From assembly GCA_023390635.1 (NCBI GenBank), contig JAEWCM010000086.1, forward strand, positions 1-13,992: DNA of 13,992 bases, written 5' to 3'. This document shows, piece by piece, positions 1 through 7,600 of this stretch. Every line of letters begins with the position of its first letter. Within the stretch, counting starts at the first letter, position 1. Made by a program: the position numbers and the translations under genes. The notes below the pieces were generated by a model. The model was not told the origin of the DNA. It saw only the letters and a program-made list of their open reading frames with translations, and made no database searches. This DNA is from Bacillota bacterium. Lineage in GTDB: Bacteria > Bacillota > Desulfitobacteriia > Desulfitobacteriales > Desulfitobacteriaceae.

Positions 1-512
1 CCTTTGGCCAATTGGGGCTGGCCATGTTAGCCGCAATCGCCATTGTTTATCTGGTTCTCGTTATCACCTTCGGTGGAGCCATTACACCCTTTGCCATTCT
101 CTTCTCCCTTCCTTTCACAATCATTGGCGCTCTCCTGGCATTGTTTATCGCCGGCATCACCTTGGATGTCTCAGCCATGATGGGCGGACTGATGCTGATC
201 GGCATCGTGGTCACCAATGCTATCGTGCTTATCGACCGGGTCCTCCATAAGGAGAAAGAAGGGCATCCCACCAGAGACGCCATCCTGGAAGCAGGCGCCA
301 CTCGGTTGCGTCCTATCTTAATGACTGCTTTGGCTACAATTGGCGCCCTCTTACCCATGGCTTTCGGTTTGGAAAGCTCGGCAATGATCTCACAAAGCCT
401 GGCAATTACAGTGATCGGGGGACTGGTAAGTTCAACCTTGCTTACCTTGATCATCGTTCCAATCGTCTATGAATTTCTTTCCCGCTTCCGGAAACAACAT
501 GTTGAAGATTAA
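1..512 (+). CDS. RND-family efflux transporter permease, C-terminal part (5' end outside window)
   Basis: The reading frame is open from the left edge (first full codon at 3, reading F-G-Q-L-G) to TAA at 510-512. The TTG at 12 is therefore not the true start. The roughly 169 visible residues form the last four membrane helices of an AcrB/SwrC-type RND pump. They include the signature segment G-I-V-V-T-N-A-I-V-L-I-D, then the R-L-R-P-I-L-M-T-A-L loop-helix motif and a final hydrophobic helix before a short basic tail (SRFRKQHVED). RND permeases are proton-driven exporters of drugs, lipids or surfactants and are usually about 1000 residues long, so most of the gene, including the periplasmic or extracytoplasmic domains, lies upstream. 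Substrate cannot be judged from this part. The gene ends 16 bases before a strong terminator hairpin, so it is the last gene of its transcript. Confidence 0.9.
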   Translation, partial: FGQLGLAMLAAIAIVYLVLVITFGGAITPFAILFSLPFTIIGALLALFIAGITLDVSAMMGGLMLIGIVVTNAIVLIDRVLHKEKEGHPTRDAILEAGATRLRPILMTALATIGALLPMAFGLESSAMISQSLAITVIGGLVSSTLLTLIIVPIVYEFLSRFRKQHVED

Positions 513-528
513 ACACATAGTAAACTAT

Positions 529-568
529 AAAAAAGAAGGCCGTTACTATAACTACGGCCTTCTTTTTT
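529..568 (+). terminator. Rho-independent terminator after the RND permease gene
   Basis: A perfect 9-bp GC-rich stem, GAAGGCCGT (535-543) pairing with ACGGCCTTC (554-562), is followed by six T (563-568) and preceded by a run of A (529-534). The A run pairs with the T run, so the hairpin could also act on the opposite strand. It lies just after the stop at 512. Confidence 0.9.
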
Positions 569-601
569 AGCTGCTGAAGATTCCGGAATAATTTTTGTTA
601 A

Positions 602-631
602 GTGACATACCTTGCCTGCTAATGGTAGAAT
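602..631 (+). promoter_or_regulatory. Probable sigma-A promoter for the DUF3784 gene, with extended -10
   Basis: The -35-like GTGACA (602-607) and -10-like TAGAAT (626-631) are each one base from consensus, with an 18-bp spacer. A TG at 623-624, one base before the -10 box, makes it an extended -10. The predicted transcript start is near 638, about 38 bases before the ATG at 676. It lies just after the terminator of the upstream gene, which supports an independent transcript. Confidence 0.55.
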
Positions 632-675
632 AATACTAAAGTTTTTTTCAAACCGATCCGTAAGGAGGAAACTAC

Positions 676-1002
676 ATGTTGGCAATATTGGCATACATTG
701 CAATAGCTATCGCTTCTGCAGTACTTGGATATCAAATCCGCTGCCGCCGTAGATATGAATTAATTGCAGGCTATAAGAATATGCGCCCGGAGCAGCGCAA
801 AAAGTTTAATATCGAAGAGCTGGCAAAATTACTTGGGCTCTACTTCTTTACTCTGACAGGATTCATGATCATTGGCGCGCTTCTCTTATGGTTTGGATTC
901 CCTTCGTTGGCCTTAGTCGCTATTTTGATCCCATCACTACTTCTTCCTTATATTTTCTACAAAGTGCGTAAGCTTGGATTAGCGGCTAATACGCAAAAAT
1001 AG
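676..1002 (+). CDS. DUF3784-type small membrane protein
   Basis: This is a 108-residue protein of unknown function. The start is an ATG with a strong ribosome binding site (AAGGAGGAA at 662-670). Hydrophobic helices are visible at about residues 1-20, 52-73 and 76-95. Between the first two is a basic, hydrophilic loop with the pattern L-I-A-G-Y-x-x-M-x-x-E-x-x-x-x-x-x-x-E-E-L, which matches what I know of the DUF3784 family (small Firmicutes membrane proteins). The family has no assigned reaction and none is proposed here. The gene has its own likely promoter and stands alone between a terminator and a convergent gene whose stop is only 16 bases away. No terminator hairpin is obvious in that gap, so the two convergent transcripts may run into each other. 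Confidence 0.8.
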   Translation: MLAILAYIAIAIASAVLGYQIRCRRRYELIAGYKNMRPEQRKKFNIEELAKLLGLYFFTLTGFMIIGALLLWFGFPSLALVAILIPSLLLPYIFYKVRKLGLAANTQK

Positions 1003-1018
1003 AATTGAGGCTGGCTCC

Positions 1019-1597
1019 TTAATCTTTTTCTTCTTTCTTTAAAGCCAGATAAATTCCAGCCATCCCCCCTCCTATGGTACCACAGATAATATCTCCCATA
1101 GTATCGACAAGGCTGCCATTTTGGGAATTAAATCCGAAAATCTGATCTGTAGAAAATTCATAGATTTCCCATAACCCGGCCATTGCTATCGCAAAAATGA
1201 CACTGAATAAAATTATAATACTTTTTGAGGGATTACTCGCCTCCGCCCTTCCATCCAGAGCCCGATGAATAACCAGTCCTACAAAAGTAAGAATGACTCC
1301 GGATAAAAGATGCTCGATTTTGTCCAAGTTAGGAATGATCCCATAGAAATCAAATTCTTTAGCTAAAATCATAGTAAGCAATATAAAAAATAAGATTGAA
1401 AAACGAAGAAGCGGAAAAACTACTGCTTCAATTCGTTTTAGAAGCAATCTAATCATCAATAAAACCGTTATAATCAGAACCCCTTGAAAAGCTTCTTCGT
1501 AATTTCCTTGAAACCAGAAATAGAAAAAGCACCCTAAAGCTAACACATAGAGAATAAGTTCAAAATACAAATTTAGCTTTTCTCCACTTTTCTGCAA
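1019..1597 (-). CDS. DUF2238/YjdF-like multi-spanning membrane protein
   Basis: A 192-residue integral membrane protein with about six hydrophobic helices (roughly 12-30, 37-53, 60-79, 95-112, 127-148 and 168-186). Polar residues sit next to or inside helices in a pattern typical of this family: D92-K93-x-x-H96, W143-E144-x-x-E147 and D165-T166-x-x-D169. These suggest a buried acidic/His site, perhaps for a metal or lipid headgroup, but the family has no firm function. The TTG start is chosen because GGAGGAGGGG lies seven bases upstream and an in-frame stop lies a little further upstream (1637-1639) with no better start between. The gene is downstream of the ion channel on the same strand, 255 bases away with a terminator between, so it is probably transcribed on its own. 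No convincing promoter was found in that gap. Confidence 0.75.
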   Translation of the reverse strand: MQKSGEKLNLYFELILYVLALGCFFYFWFQGNYEEAFQGVLIITVLLMIRLLLKRIEAVVFPLLRFSILFFILLTMILAKEFDFYGIIPNLDKIEHLLSGVILTFVGLVIHRALDGRAEASNPSKSIIILFSVIFAIAMAGLWEIYEFSTDQIFGFNSQNGSLVDTMGDIICGTIGGGMAGIYLALKKEEKD

Positions 1598-1808
1598 TTT
1601 AGCTTCCCCTCCTCCATTTATGGATCTTCTTGTGCCTCAACCTTCTCCGCCAATAACTATCTTGTTAATCATCTTCTTCCGGTTGGAAAGATAGCTTAGT
1701 TTATGCAAAAAGTTCAAATAATACAATATGCCAGAATTTCCTTTCCTTGTGGCTAATAAGCTTGTATAATAACAGCAAAACCATGCCATATGATTGGATT
1801 GATAAAAT

Positions 1809-1838
1809 CCCCCTCTGAAGTTTCAACTGCAGAGGGGG
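1809..1838 (-). terminator. Hairpin terminator downstream of the ion channel gene
   Basis: CCCCCTCTG (1809-1817) pairs perfectly with CAGAGGGGG (1830-1838), and AGTT/AACT inside can extend the stem past one mismatch. It begins 15 bases past the channel stop. On the - strand it is followed by only a short ATTTTA run, so termination may be incomplete. The rest of the 1598-1852 gap holds no recognisable gene. Confidence 0.65.
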
Positions 1839-1852
1839 TCCATGCTTCTATC

Positions 1853-2314
1853 TTAAACATCCTTTGTCCTATTGTTTTGAACTTCCTCATCAGCCATTAT
1901 TTTTTCCTTTAATCTCTCCAAGATGGGATTTCCTTCAGGATCTTTACCGCTTGTTTCATCTCTCTCTTTCTCGTCTTTTTCTTTTCTCTGATTGCTGCTA
2001 AAGATAGAATAGGCAATGTTTCCTATCAGAGCCAAAAATAAACCTGTTCCTACCACAATATAAATCATCGTGAAGATCTTTCCTATAGTGGTTTGTGGTG
2101 TAAAGCTAGGATCTCCCACAGTACTTAACACAGCAATACAAAAATACAAAGCATTGATGACGGAAAGACCTTCTTCTTTTGTATAAAACAATGTACCAGA
2201 TAGAAGCATGATAGCAATCAGACCAAATAAAATGCGAAAGTTCTTTCTTTTAAAAGCATGAAACAAGCCCTTGAAGAATCTCTTTAACGTAAGCAAAAAC
2301 GATATTGAAAACAT
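1853..2314 (-). CDS. Two-helix (Ion_trans_2-type) ion channel with short TVGDP filter
   Basis: A 153-residue small channel subunit. An amphipathic basic N-terminus leads into TM1 (about 27-45), a pore helix (51-64), a filter T65-V66-G67-D68-P69 and TM2 (about 79-106). A highly charged cytoplasmic tail (107-153), possibly coiled, follows. The TM-pore-TM layout is that of bacterial K+ channel subunits, which work as tetramers. The canonical filter TVGYGD is replaced by TVGDP, so K+ selectivity cannot be assumed. I prefer the ATG at 2314 to a TTG at 2338 because GGGGAG sits at the right distance before the ATG, and a TATAAT at 2339-2344 would start RNA near 2332, inside the longer version. The gene is divergent from a K+ uptake operon, which supports a role in ion homeostasis. 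Confidence 0.8.
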   Translation of the reverse strand: MFSISFLLTLKRFFKGLFHAFKRKNFRILFGLIAIMLLSGTLFYTKEEGLSVINALYFCIAVLSTVGDPSFTPQTTIGKIFTMIYIVVGTGLFLALIGNIAYSIFSSNQRKEKDEKERDETSGKDPEGNPILERLKEKIMADEEVQNNRTKDV

Positions 2315-2426
2315 GATCTTCTCCCCTTTTCTCCTCAAATTATACTATATCCCTATAAAATGCTTATCCTTGGCACATTAAAATACCTTAGTTTCAATCA
2401 ACTATTAATATAGAAAAAACTGTTTA

Positions 2427-2473
2427 AAGGAGTGAGCTGATTTATACCGCCTCCGGCTGTATAAATCTCTTAA
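2427..2473 (+). promoter_or_regulatory. Split ribosome binding site with intervening hairpin upstream of ktrB
   Basis: The best Shine-Dalgarno sequence, AAGGAG (2427-2432), is 41 bases from the ATG at 2474, too far for normal use. Between them GATTTATAC (2439-2447) pairs perfectly with GTATAAATC (2459-2467), and GCC/GGC inside extends the stem past one C/T mismatch, leaving a three-base loop. If folded in RNA, the hairpin leaves about 12 unpaired bases between AAGGAG and ATG, which is near a usable spacing. The same dyad could instead be a protein-binding operator. No clear -35/-10 pair was found upstream (2345-2426). Confidence 0.5.
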
Positions 2474-3850
2474 ATGAATAACTTTATAATCCATGACTCC
2501 AAACGAAAAAAAATAAGATTGTCCCCCACTCAATTTATTCTGGTCAGTTTCCTCACCCTCATTGCTATCGGTACAATCCTTCTTAGTCTGCCGATAGCTA
2601 CTCGTGACAACACAAGTGTAGGCTTTATCACTGCACTGTTTACATCAACCTCTGCAACTTGTATCACCGGTCTCGTTACCGTCTCGACTAATTTAACCTG
2701 GTCTCCTTTTGGGCAGTGGATTATCCTTATCTTAATTCAAATTGGCGGACTGGGCTTCATGTCCATCGCCACCTTATTTGCTTTATTTATTGGAAGAAAA
2801 ATTTCACTTACAGAACGGTTGACCATTCAAGAGTCCCTCAACGAATTTTCCCTTTCCGGGATGGTCAGAACATTCAAAACGATCATCTTTGCCACCTTTG
2901 TGATTGAAGGGATAGGTGCTATTATCCTTTCTACCCGCTTGATTCCTATATACGGAATAGGGAATGGTATTTTTAAAAGCATCTTTCACTCTATATCGGC
3001 GTTTTGCAATGCCGGCTTTGATATTTTTGGCAGTACGGATCATCCCTACGCCAGCTTGACCTCTTTTTACAATGACCCTATTGTAGTGCTCACCCTCAGC
3101 CTACTCATCATTTTAGGCGGGCTTGGTTTTATAGTATGGAAGGACATCACTATACTAAAAGAGTTTTCTGCTTATCGCCTGCACACAAAGGTTGTGCTAA
3201 TTGCCACAGCCATACTTTTAATTTCAGGGACAGCTCTTTTCCTGTTGTTCGAGCATAACAATCCGGGGACTTTCCAGGCTATGTCCTGGCCGGATAAAAT
3301 TCTCAATGCCTTTTTCCAATCGGTAACCAGTCGCTCAGCAGGCTACAATACCTTTCACATCGCTGATATGACTGATCTCTCCAAATTTCTGACCGTTATC
3401 CTGATGTTTATCGGTGCAGCCTCCGGCTCGACGGGAGGAGGAGTTAAAGTAACTACCATCAGCGTAATCATTTTCGCCATTATCGCAACCATCAAAGGCA
3501 GTGATGATGTAAATATCCTCCGCCGCCGTGTACCTAGGCACATTGTAATGAAGGCCTTCGCGCTTTCCATGTTGGGCTTAGTCTCTGTCTCTTTAACCAC
3601 AGGCATCATTATGTTTAATCAACGCATTAATTTTTTAGACAGTCTTTTTGAAGCAGTTTCAGCCTTTGGTACAGTGGGACTGTCAACAGGCCTTACACCA
3701 GACCTGGGTATTATCAGCCAGCTTATAATCATTGCCTTAATGTTTATTGGCCGGGTTGGTCTTCTAACCGCTGCCATTGCTTTAGGTGTCCGCCATACCA
3801 ATCACAAGGAACCTTATCGTTATCCAGAGGGTAAAATCACAGTAGGCTAA
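2474..3850 (+). CDS. ktrB: KtrB/TrkH-family K+ uptake transporter, membrane subunit
   Basis: A 458-residue, full-length member of the TrkH/KtrB superfamily, which moves K+ (or Na+-coupled K+) through the membrane. The four pore-loop repeats are intact, each with its filter glycine: TCITG (62-66), CNAGF (178-182), SAGYN (288-292) and GTVGLS (399-404). The glycine-rich G-S-T-G-G-G segment (318-323) belongs to the intramembrane gate loop of the third repeat. The start is the only ATG before the conserved L-S-P-T-Q-F first helix. It has no ribosome binding site of its own nearby, but a hairpin may bring a distant one close. The gene is followed after 18 bases by the cytoplasmic KtrA-type subunit, so the two form an operon. 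The length and the single RCK-pair partner favour the Ktr type over the larger proteobacterial Trk type. Confidence 0.93.
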   Translation: MNNFIIHDSKRKKIRLSPTQFILVSFLTLIAIGTILLSLPIATRDNTSVGFITALFTSTSATCITGLVTVSTNLTWSPFGQWIILILIQIGGLGFMSIATLFALFIGRKISLTERLTIQESLNEFSLSGMVRTFKTIIFATFVIEGIGAIILSTRLIPIYGIGNGIFKSIFHSISAFCNAGFDIFGSTDHPYASLTSFYNDPIVVLTLSLLIILGGLGFIVWKDITILKEFSAYRLHTKVVLIATAILLISGTALFLLFEHNNPGTFQAMSWPDKILNAFFQSVTSRSAGYNTFHIADMTDLSKFLTVILMFIGAASGSTGGGVKVTTISVIIFAIIATIKGSDDVNILRRRVPRHIVMKAFALSMLGLVSVSLTTGIIMFNQRINFLDSLFEAVSAFGTVGLSTGLTPDLGIISQLIIIALMFIGRVGLLTAAIALGVRHTNHKEPYRYPEGKITVG

Positions 3851-3868
3851 GGACAGGGAGGAATATTT

Positions 3869-4519
3869 ATGAAGTCTTATCTCGTGCTGGGGCTTGGCCG
3901 CTTCGGTCAAAGTTTTGCCAAAACTTTAGTGGATCTGGGTCATGATGTGCTCGGGGTGGACAGTGACGAACAAATTGTTCAGCAATCATCAGAATTTTTA
4001 ACTCATGTGATGCACGCCGATGCCTCCAGCGAAGATTTCCTTAAGGTGATCGGTGTAAAAAACTTTGATGCTATCATGGTAGCAATCGGCGCCCATATTC
4101 AGTCCAGCATCTTTACTACCGTTTTGCTTAAAGAAATGGGAGCCTCTCATATCATTGCCAAAGCTCAGAATCACCTTCACGCTAAGATTCTAGAGAAAGT
4201 CGGAGCGGATAAGGTAGTTCTTCCCGAGCAGGATATGGGAATCTGGGAAGCTAACAAACTGGTATCCAATAACATTATCGCTACCATTGAACTATCCCCT
4301 GAATACAGTATCATTGAGACGACAGTTCCTACCGGCTGGGTGGGAAAATCAATCGGAGATCTGGCTATCCGCACCCGCTATCATATCAATTTAATCGCCA
4401 TTAAAACAGATAAGGGCATCGATGTCATTCCTCAAGCCGATACAGTTTTCCAAAAGGAAGATATTATTGCAATTGTGGGGAAAAATTCTGATTTAAAATG
4501 GATTCGTTCCAACCGCTAA
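3869..4519 (+). CDS. ktrA: KtrA/TrkA-family K+ uptake regulatory subunit (RCK domains)
   Basis: A 216-residue cytoplasmic protein. An N-terminal RCK/Rossmann domain (about 1-125) carries the dinucleotide motif G8-L-G-R-F-G13 and an acidic residue D31 at the end of the second strand. A C-terminal RCK_C domain spans about 140-212. KtrA proteins form an octameric ring under the KtrB dimer and open it when ATP replaces ADP. In several Firmicutes the RCK_C domain also binds cyclic di-AMP, which inactivates uptake; that is family knowledge, not seen here. An ATG start is preceded by GGGAGGA. It follows the membrane subunit by 18 bases, with the same strand and no promoter, and is the last gene before a strong terminator. 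Confidence 0.93.
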   Translation: MKSYLVLGLGRFGQSFAKTLVDLGHDVLGVDSDEQIVQQSSEFLTHVMHADASSEDFLKVIGVKNFDAIMVAIGAHIQSSIFTTVLLKEMGASHIIAKAQNHLHAKILEKVGADKVVLPEQDMGIWEANKLVSNNIIATIELSPEYSIIETTVPTGWVGKSIGDLAIRTRYHINLIAIKTDKGIDVIPQADTVFQKEDIIAIVGKNSDLKWIRSNR

Positions 4520-4570
4520 TTAGTTAATTATCACTAAACAATGCAAGTTTTTTCTAAATATGCTAAGAAG

Positions 4571-4607
4571 GCGGCTGTCTCATTACTTAATAGACAGCCG
4601 CTTTTTT
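4571..4607 (+). terminator. Strong terminator shared by ktrA and the convergent activase gene
   Basis: A perfect 10-bp stem, GCGGCTGTCT (4571-4580) with AGACAGCCGC (4592-4601), has a loop of 11 and a six-T tract at 4602-4607. It lies 51 bases after the ktrA stop and ends only four bases before the stop of the convergent 1469-residue gene. On the - strand it would be followed by a weaker CTTCTT tract, so it probably serves both transcripts. Confidence 0.9.
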
Positions 4608-4611
4608 GCCT

Positions 4612-7600
4612 TTATTTGGAGGTATTCCACTGCCTCTCCTTATAGTCTTCCTGGCGCTCTGCCTGACGGGGTGAATGCTTCCTTTTCACTTCAATTACAT
4701 TAGCTTGCTGTTTCTCCATGTTCTTAAAAGCAATGGCCATCATCAATTTAATCCGGTTTACCTGATTTACCTCACTCACTCCCGGATCATAATCAATATA
4801 GGTGATATTGGCCAGCGGATATTTGCTCTTCAGTCCCTTCGCCACTCCCTTGCCTGTCACATGATTAGGCAAACAGGCAAAAGGTTGAACGCAAACAATG
4901 TTCTCTACTCCAGATTCGATCAATTCCATCATCTCTGCTGTCAGAAACCATCCTTCTCCGGTTTGATTTCCCAGGGAAACCACTTCCTTTGCCCGATCTG
5001 CCATCTGATAGATGGTCTCAGGCACTTTGAATTTAAGATGTTTTCGCAGGGCTGCTTTCATTTCTTTACGGTAGTACTCCATACCCATAATGGCAGCATT
5101 CCCCAGAAAACTTCCTTTCCACGTGCCGGCCAACAACTTGTATTTTACATCACTGTCATAGGCACAGTAGAAAAGGAAATCGGTCAGGTCAGGAACGGAG
5201 ACTTCTGCCCCTTCTTTTTCCAGTAAGTCTACCACATTGTTGTTGGCCTCAGGATGATATTTAACTAAAATTTCTCCCACGACCCCAACCTTAGGTTTAA
5301 TAATCTGCCGAAGTTTAAGCTGATCGAAGTCTTCCACCATTTGGCGGATATTCTTACGGAAAACGGCCCGCTTACCGGTTTTGACAGAAGCCTTGCCTTG
5401 CTCCACCCATTTTTCATAAAGGGCATTGGCCGACCCTTCCACTTCCTCATAGGGACGAACCCTGTACAAAAGGCGCATGAGCAAATCCCCATAAGTGAGG
5501 GCCATCAGAGCCTTATTCAGAAGCCCCGGTGTTATCTTAAAGCCCGGATTGTTTTCCAGCCCCTTAGCATTCAGGGAAACGACCGGAATATGACCCATTC
5601 CTGTATCCTTCAAGGCCTTGCGCAAAAAGCTGATATAATTCGTTGCCCGGCACCCTCCACCAGTTTGGGTGATTAATAGGGCCACCTTATCCAAGTCATA
5701 TTTACCCGTTTTCAAAGCTTCAATCAATTGGCCCACCACAATAATAGTAGGATAGCAGGCATCATTGTGCACCGTACGCAATCCTTCTTCAATCGTTTGC
5801 GCATCAACTTTAGGCAACACCTCAACGTTATATCCTTCTACCAGGAAAGCTTCCTGCAAAAACTGAAAATGAATAGGAGCCATCTGTGGTGCCAGAATAG
5901 TATGAGTTGCTCTCATCTCTTCTGTAAATACAACTCTCTTTTCTTCTGACATTTCCTCTTTATGCTCTTCGTTTTGGTTATTGCACTCCAAATCAGATGC
6001 TGCCGCCACCTGACCGCATCCTAAGCAACCGGAAGAGCAACTGTCGCAACCTGCCCCCAAGCCTTTTCTCTCTCTTTCTTCAATGGCGGCCTTCAGAGAC
6101 CTGAGACGGATTCTGGCTGCACCCAAATTATTTCCTTCATCAATTTTCAGGCAAGTGTAAATCTTACCACTGTCACTTAAAATTTCATCAATCTGATCTG
6201 TAGTAATGGCATCCAGACCACAGCCGAAGGAATTAAGCTGGACATACTCCAGGTTAGGAAATTTTTTGGCCACTCCGGCGGCCGCATAAAGGCGGGAATG
6301 ATATACCCACTGATTAATCACGCGCAAATCCATCTTTTCTCTTTGCAGATGAGCGACTGAGTCCTCAGAGAGTACTGCCATCCCTAATTGAGTAATGAGC
6401 TCTGGAATACCATGATTGATTTCCGGATCAACATGATAGGGTCGTCCGCCCAACACGATACCGGTTCTTCCTGTTTCATTGAGGTAGTCCAACACTTCCT
6501 CGCCCTTTTTCCTGATTTCCTGCTTATAGCGGGCATCTTCCTGCCAAGCCGCCTCTACCGCCTGAGCGATTTCCTGCTTAGACAGGTTAAGGTCCTTCAA
6601 TTCTTCATAAAGGCGCTGAACCAAACGTTTTTGATTATCATAGGGTAAAAAAGGATTCCTAAAATCAATATGCTTATCCTTCAATACCTCCATATTGATC
6701 TTTATGACTTCAGAATAGGAGGTTACAATTGGGCAGTTGTAATGATTGTCCGCCTCCGGTCTCCATTCCTTTTCATACGGCAATGCCGGATAAAATATAA
6801 ATTTAATGTCCTGATTAACCAAATCCATAATATGGCCGTGGACCAGCTTCGCTGGATAGCAAGCTGATTCGGATGGAATCGATTCAATTCCCATCTCATA
6901 AATATCCTTGGAGGAACGAGCCGAAAGCTCCACTCGGAATTGAAGACGGGTAAAAAAAGTGAACCAGAAAGGATAATTCTCATACATATTCAATACTCTG
7001 GGAATTCCTACCCTCCCCCGCTTAGCCTGTTCCAATGGCAATGGCTCATAATTAAACAGCCGTTCGTATTTATAAGCATAAAGGTTGGGCAAATCCTGGT
7101 TTTCCTGTTCTTTACCTTCACCCCGGCTGCAGCGGTTCCCTGAGAAGAAAACAGCTCCTCCCGGAAAACGGTTGATCGTCATCTGGCAACGATTACTGCA
7201 GCGATTGCAGCGTACGAGTTTAGTCGTCATCTCGAACTCATTTAACTCCTGGGAAGAAAGGACGGTACTCAATCCTCCACTATAGCGTTCTCTGGCAATC
7301 AGAGCAGCGCCAAAAGCTCCCATCAGTCCGGCAATATTGGGACGAATAACCTCCCGGCCAATAATAGACTCAAACGCTCTCAGCACTGCATCATTATAGA
7401 AAGTGCCTCCCTGTACCACTACCTTTTTCCCCAGCTGTTCGGGATTACGCACTTTAATTACTTTATAGAGGGCATTTTTAATCACTGAGTAGGAGAGGCC
7501 TGCTGATAGATCAGCAATGGTCGCTCCTTCCTTCTGGGCCTGCTTTACTTTGGAGTTCATGAAAACGGTACAACGCGACCCTAATTCCACAGGATGTTCT

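Noticed and set aside
47..454. 135-codon open frame on the - strand opposite the RND permease
   Set aside because: It overlaps a clear RND C-terminus; its translation has no domain features and is a by-product of the codon use on the other strand.
1765..1770. Perfect TATAAT on the + strand, followed by the hairpin at 1809-1838: possible small RNA
   Set aside because: No -35 box lies at a proper distance (TTGTGG is only 12 bases away), there is no extended -10, and the hairpin lacks a T run on the + strand. The hairpin is explained as the terminator of the channel gene.
2315..2338. Longer version of the channel protein starting at the TTG at 2338
   Set aside because: The extra eight codons consist largely of the ribosome binding site of the ATG at 2314, and the TATAAT at 2339-2344 would start RNA within them.
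2339..2473. Possible cyclic di-AMP (ydaO-type) riboswitch upstream of the K+ uptake operon
   Set aside because: Such riboswitches often precede K+ transporters, but the gap to the divergent gene is only about 135-160 bases and none of the conserved ydaO core segments could be recognised. Only a simple hairpin is present.
4675..5226. 183-codon open frame on the + strand inside the activase gene
   Set aside because: It lies wholly opposite strongly conserved coding sequence, its translation shows no domain or sensible membrane pattern, and no ribosome binding site was seen. The same holds for the other open frames opposite the activase, moeA-like and htrA genes.
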